Source of the DNA: Gemmatimonadota bacterium
GTDB lineage: Bacteria > Gemmatimonadota > Gemmatimonadetes > Gemmatimonadales > Gemmatimonadaceae
Assembly: GCA_947475795.1 (NCBI GenBank)
Contig: CANJOX010000136.1
Location: 1 to 8,261, forward strand
Length of the DNA stretch: 8,261 nucleotides
Reading direction: 5' to 3'
A program made the translations under genes and the position numbers. The notes under the pieces were generated by a model. That model saw only the letters and a list, made by a program, of their open reading frames with translations. It was not told where the DNA came from and made no database searches. The first letter of the stretch is position 1, and the number at the start of each line of letters is the position of its first letter. This document shows, one piece after another, positions 5,596 through 8,261 of this stretch.

Positions 5596-7050
5596 ATGCA
5601 TGCGCATCGGGCACGGCAGTGGGCCCCCCTCTTCGTGGTCCTCGCCAGCACCCTGCTGGCCCTGACGTCGGCGTGCACAGCGGGCGCCCGTGGTGCGTCG
5701 CCACCCCCGACGACGCCGACGAAACGTCCCAACATCGTGTTCATCCTGCTCGACGATGTTCGCTACGACGACATGGTCGACCACCCCTTCGTGGATCTGC
5801 CGAACCTGAAGCGACTGGCCACCGAGGGCGCCTCGTTCCGCCGCTTCTTCACCTCGGCGCCCCTCTGCTCGCCCAGCCGGGCCGTGTTCATGACCGGCCA
5901 GTACCCGTTCCACAATGGCATCGTCGACAATGGCGAGCGCGGGGAGCTCAGTCATCAGATCGTCACCTTCCCGAAGCTGTTGCAGGACGCCGGCTATCAC
6001 ACCGGCTTCTTCGGCAAGTGGCATATGGGGCATGAAGATGATTCCCCGAGACCCGGCTTCGACCGCTGGGTGAGTTTCGTTGGGCAGGGCGTCTACTTCG
6101 ATCCAACGCTGAACATTGACGGCGTGGCGGCCGGCGCGACGGGCTACATGACGGATATTCTGACCGCGCACGCCGTGTCGTTCATTGCGGCGGCCCCGGC
6201 GGATACACCCTTCCTCGCGTTCATCGCGCAGAAGGCAGCGCACCCGGAGATCTATCCGAATCAGGTGCGTTCCTTCCCGCCGGCGCCCGGCGACGAAGGC
6301 GCGTTTGCCCACGATGCGATTCCGCACGATGTCAGCTGGCGCGCGCCGTTGACCGGGAAGCCGGCACTCCAGCGCCCGGTCAATGCCAACGATCCGCGCA
6401 GCCCGCAAGGCGGGCTCCCGGACCAGTACGTACGCGATCGCCTGCGTATGCTGCTTGCGGTCGATCGCGGCATCGGTGCCGTGATCACGGCGCTGGAGGC
6501 GAAGGGCGTGCTCGACGAAACCGTGTTCATCGTGACCAGCGATCAGGGGTTCTTTTACGGTGAGTTCGGCTTGGCGCAGGAACGTCGGCTGGCGTACGAG
6601 CCGAGCACGCATATTCCGCTCATCGTTCGCTACCCCGGTGTGGTGCCGGCGGGCGTACGACCGAATGCGCTCGCCAGCAATGTGGACATCGCCCCGACGA
6701 TGCTCGAACTCGGTGGCGCGATCATACCGGCCACGATGGACGGGCGCTCGCTGCTGCGCGCGCTGCGCAACGAGTCCACGGCCATTCGCGACGAGCTGAT
6801 GATCGAGTACTACTCGGATACCGAGTTCCCGCGCATCAAGGGCATGGGGTACAAAGCGCTGCGCACCGATCGCTACAAGTACATCCGGTACGACGAACTC
6901 AAAGGGATGGACGAACTGTACGATCTGCAGGTCGACCCCCACGAGTTGCGGAACCTGTTGCCCGACCGCGTACCGGCCGGCGTTCGCGATGACTTGTCGG
7001 CGCGACTGGACCGATTGTTGAAACGGCCCACTGGCCCGAAGACGCCGTGA
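5596..7050 (+). CDS. sulfatase (formylglycine type), probable lipoprotein
   Basis: This alkaline-phosphatase-superfamily sulfatase hydrolyses sulfate esters outside the cytoplasm; 484 residues. The N-terminus has an Arg/His n-region, a hydrophobic core (11-23) and LTSAC27, a lipobox-like site, so a membrane-anchored lipoprotein is likely. Family landmarks are RPNIVFILLDDVRYDD (44-59; D53/D54 bind the metal), C91-S-P-S-R95 (the C-x-P-S-R signature whose Cys is converted to formylglycine), GKWHMGH (140-146; K141, H143), AAHPE (214-218), TSDQGFFYGEFG (314-325; D316, Q317) and RRLAYEPSTHIPLIVRYPG. In many sulfatases a catalytic Lys lies four residues before that Tyr-Glu; here it is R330. The C-terminal YKALRTDRYKYIRY and ELYDLQVDPHELRNL are typical. 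GGAG lies seven bases before the ATG. The substrate (glycan or aryl sulfate) cannot be read from the sequence. A formylglycine-generating enzyme must exist elsewhere. It overlaps the DUF1415 gene. Confidence 0.94.
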   Translation: MHAHRARQWAPLFVVLASTLLALTSACTAGARGASPPPTTPTKRPNIVFILLDDVRYDDMVDHPFVDLPNLKRLATEGASFRRFFTSAPLCSPSRAVFMTGQYPFHNGIVDNGERGELSHQIVTFPKLLQDAGYHTGFFGKWHMGHEDDSPRPGFDRWVSFVGQGVYFDPTLNIDGVAAGATGYMTDILTAHAVSFIAAAPADTPFLAFIAQKAAHPEIYPNQVRSFPPAPGDEGAFAHDAIPHDVSWRAPLTGKPALQRPVNANDPRSPQGGLPDQYVRDRLRMLLAVDRGIGAVITALEAKGVLDETVFIVTSDQGFFYGEFGLAQERRLAYEPSTHIPLIVRYPGVVPAGVRPNALASNVDIAPTMLELGGAIIPATMDGRSLLRALRNESTAIRDELMIEYYSDTEFPRIKGMGYKALRTDRYKYIRYDELKGMDELYDLQVDPHELRNLLPDRVPAGVRDDLSARLDRLLKRPTGPKTP

Positions 7051-7742
7051 CGCCCGCGCGCTTGCGCCCCGGTGAAGCGGTGATGCAAGGCGCCCACGCC
7101 GCCGCGGTGGTGGCGGCCACGCGCACGTGGCTGGAGCGCGCCGTGATCGGTTTGCAGTTATGTCCATTCGCGCGCGCGGTGTACGTGAACGAACAGGTGC
7201 GCTATGTCGTGAGCGATGCGCCGAACACGGCGGCGCTGCGCGCGGAGCTCGAGCGCGAATTGCGCATGCTGATACAGACGGACGAGAGCGTCGTTGATAC
7301 GACGTTGCTCATCCACCCGCAGGTGCTCACGGATTTTCTCGACTACAATGACTTTCTCGATGTCGCCGAGGCGACCATTGAGGCGTTGGGTCTTTTGGGT
7401 GTCGTGCAGATCGCCAGCTTTCATCCGGCCTATCAGTTCGCCGGCACCACGAGCGACGACGTGACGAACTTCACCAACCGCTCGCCGTATCCCATGCTGC
7501 ACCTGTTGCGCGAGGCCAGTGTGAGCCGCGCCGTGGAGGCATTTCCGGACGCCCCAAACATTTATCAGCGCAACCTCGAGACGATGCGCCGCCTTGGTGC
7601 GCAGGGATGGGCGGCGCTGAGTCTCGAAGCGACCGCTCTCGAAGCGACCGCTCTCGAAGCGACCGCTCTCGAAGCGACCGCTCTCGAAGCGACCGCTCTC
7701 GAAGCGACCGCTCTCGAAGCGACCGCTCGTCCGACGGAGTAG
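7047..7742 (+). CDS. DUF1415 family protein with C-terminal LEATA repeat tail
   Basis: The 231-residue protein matches the DUF1415 family (PF07209): RTWLERAVIGLQLCPFARAV near 26-45, VRYVVSDAPNTAAL, DTTLLIHPQVLTDFLDYNDFLDVAE, IEALGLLGVVQIASFHPAYQFAG, DDVTNFTNRSPYPMLHLLREASVSRAVEAFPDAPNIYQRNLET, then RRLGAQGWAAL. The function is unknown; the single conserved Cys in LCPFA, the HPxxLTDF motif and FHPxYQFAG suggest an enzyme or metal site (inference). No signal peptide is seen, so it is probably cytoplasmic. The normal domain ends near residue 191. Seven exact LEATA pentapeptides and RPTE follow, encoded by a 15-bp tandem repeat, and are not part of the family. The start is GTG at 7047, overlapping the sulfatase stop (GTGA). 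The alternative ATG at 7083, with GGTGA seven bases upstream, gives 219 residues and is about equally likely. Confidence 0.9.
   Translation: MTPARLRPGEAVMQGAHAAAVVAATRTWLERAVIGLQLCPFARAVYVNEQVRYVVSDAPNTAALRAELERELRMLIQTDESVVDTTLLIHPQVLTDFLDYNDFLDVAEATIEALGLLGVVQIASFHPAYQFAGTTSDDVTNFTNRSPYPMLHLLREASVSRAVEAFPDAPNIYQRNLETMRRLGAQGWAALSLEATALEATALEATALEATALEATALEATALEATARPTE
7623..7727. repeat. 15-bp tandem repeat, 7 perfect copies, inside the DUF1415 gene
   Basis: The unit CTCGAAGCGACCGCT occurs seven times head to tail with no base difference, followed by the non-repeat bases CGTCCGACGGAGTAG. The unit length is a multiple of three, so copy-number change would add or remove LEATA pentapeptides without breaking the frame. 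Complete identity among copies points to recent expansion by slippage or recombination. There are no spacers, so it is not a CRISPR array. Confidence 0.98.
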
Positions 7743-7775
7743 CGGGCGCCATCGCCTGAAGGGCCGCGCGCGCGG

Positions 7776-7799
7776 GTGCGAGACCGATTTTACTCGCAC
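7776..7799 (+). other. hairpin downstream of the DUF1415 gene, possible weak terminator
   Basis: GTGCGAG (7776-7782) and CTCGCAC (7793-7799) form a perfect 7-bp stem around a 10-base loop (ACCGATTTTA), starting 34 bases after the DUF1415 stop. The place fits transcript termination or 3' end protection, but the T-run is in the loop and none follows the stem, so it is not a classical intrinsic terminator. Confidence 0.35.
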
Positions 7800-8021
7800 G
7801 TGTGTGGGGCGGCTGCGTGTGCGTGTCGCGCGTTAGATCGGTCGAGCGAACAACACATGAGCAGCATACGTGCGGGGACGAGACGCACGGATTGAGCGAA
7901 TGGGTGGGCGTGCGGCGGGGGAGCCGAGTGGGATCGTGAGGAAGTCGCCGGAACTCGATGGCTGAGCCGTGGGTACGTCGGTCGATTGAATAGGCGTTAT
8001 GGCCACGCAGTCCGGCATTGC

Positions 8022-8039
8022 CGAATCCGGCCGAATTCG
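8022..8039. promoter_or_regulatory. candidate operator upstream of the antitoxin gene
   Basis: CGAATCCGGCCGAATTCG is an 18-bp inverted repeat with a single mismatched pair, ending 14 bases before the antitoxin ATG. Toxin-antitoxin operons are commonly autoregulated by the antitoxin or complex binding such a palindrome over the promoter. GC-rich palindromes also occur by chance, so the call rests mainly on position. Confidence 0.35.
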
Positions 8040-8053
8040 CCATCCTCATTCAT

Positions 8054-8261
8054 ATGGTCGACCGATCTGCCGCCCTCGAATCCCTCACGGCCCAAGAACG
8101 CATCGTGCTCATGGGGCGTCTGTGGGATAGTCTCGATCCCGCGGCGGCCGCACCGCTGTCGCCAGCGCTGACGGCTGAGCTCGCGCGCCGCGAGGCGGAG
8201 GCCGACGCGGACCCGGATGCGGGCATCCCTTGGGACGCGCACCGCGATGAACTGCAGGCGC
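8054..8261 (+). CDS. addiction module antitoxin (PF09720/TIGR02574 type), 5' part
   Basis: The first 69 codons are visible; the gene runs off the right edge. The protein begins MVDRSAALESLTAQERIVLM and continues GRLWDSLDPA, a Pro/Ala linker, LTAELARREAEADADPDAG, then IPWDAHRDEL. This follows the family pattern of the putative addiction-module component: L-x-x-E-R helix, LWDSLD, then E-L-x-R-R with a D-P-x-x-x-I-P-W motif. Members are about 70-80 residues long, so only a few codons are missing. They normally precede a RelE/ParE-type toxin that they neutralise; that gene would lie just outside the window and is not seen. No clear Shine-Dalgarno sequence precedes the ATG. Family assignment is good; activity as a toxin-antitoxin pair is inferred. 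Confidence 0.85.
   Translation, partial: MVDRSAALESLTAQERIVLMGRLWDSLDPAAAAPLSPALTAELARREAEADADPDAGIPWDAHRDELQA

Larger units (their letters stand above)
7743..8053. other. 311-bp gene-free stretch before the antitoxin gene
   Basis: I find no convincing coding sequence here on either strand; the minus-strand frames crossing it are antisense to the DUF1415 gene or very short. It is slightly richer in G on the + strand and has GT-rich runs (7800-7830). Two structured elements are listed separately: a hairpin at 7776-7799 and a near-palindrome at 8022-8039. A small RNA cannot be excluded, but nothing specific supports one. Confidence 0.6.

Noticed and set aside
5417..5704. Upstream extension of the aminotransferase to a Met at 5704
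   Set aside because: It would bury the Tat signal inside the protein, overlap the sulfatase start and ignore the strong AGAGGA before the ATG at 5416.
5575..7167. 530-codon minus-strand ORF opposite the sulfatase
   Set aside because: It is antisense to a clear sulfatase and its composition (Arg/His/Val) matches a shadow; no recognisable domain.
7623..7727. CRISPR-like array
   Set aside because: Units are 15 bp and directly adjacent with no spacers; it is a coding minisatellite.
7471..8049. Minus-strand ORFs through the repeat giving repeated Arg/Ser/Leu/Glu or Phe/Glu/Ser/Gly pentapeptides
   Set aside because: A 15-bp repeat yields a periodic peptide in every frame; these frames lack any domain and are antisense to DUF1415.

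Overview
The window is high-GC, densely packed bacterial chromosome with short gaps, many start/stop overlaps and divergent or convergent neighbours. It carries heptose synthesis (hldD, so lipopolysaccharide), a Tat-exported enzyme and a lipoprotein sulfatase, which point to a diderm bacterium. The gene style (4-TM paralogue pairs, and a winged-helix regulator next to a 6-TM protein) reminds me of Gemmatimonadota such as Gemmatimonas. That placement is an impression from memory and was not tested.

Layout. (1) The minus-strand block at 2392-1 reads in the order: two tandem paralogous 4-TM membrane proteins (1880-2392 and 1431-1880, joined by TGATG), hldD/rfaD (348-1346), a doubtful 48-codon ORF (193-339), and the start of a GltD-type Fe-S/flavin oxidoreductase that leaves the left edge. 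(2) An AT-rich pocket at about 2430-2475 holds overlapping divergent promoters. (3) Reading right from it is a tightly overlapped three-gene set: a 6-TM membrane protein (2491-3123), a winged-helix regulator (3116-3517) and a cis-prenyltransferase of the UppS family (3514-4224). (4) A minus-strand Tat-signal, HisC-like PLP aminotransferase (4184-5416) converges on uppS, and their coding 3' ends overlap by 41 bp. (5) Divergent from it are a lipoprotein sulfatase (5596-7050) and an overlapping DUF1415 protein (7047-7742). The DUF1415 gene ends in seven perfect copies of a 15-bp repeat. (6) A gene-free stretch (7743-8053) leads to the 5' part of an addiction-module antitoxin that runs off the right edge.

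How the genes relate. The most coherent unit is the divergent arrangement around 2430-2475. It puts two membrane-protein modules, one local regulator and a polyprenyl-diphosphate synthase under one control region, with hldD further down the minus arm. An envelope or lipid-carrier theme is plausible, but it is inferred from position only. The secreted aminotransferase, sulfatase and DUF1415 genes have no obvious shared pathway. I see no insertion sequence, CRISPR array, tRNA or rRNA. The features most worth checking are the in-frame 15-bp repeat, the divergent promoter with its regulator, membrane protein and uppS set, the shortened UppS, and the Tat-exported aminotransferase.
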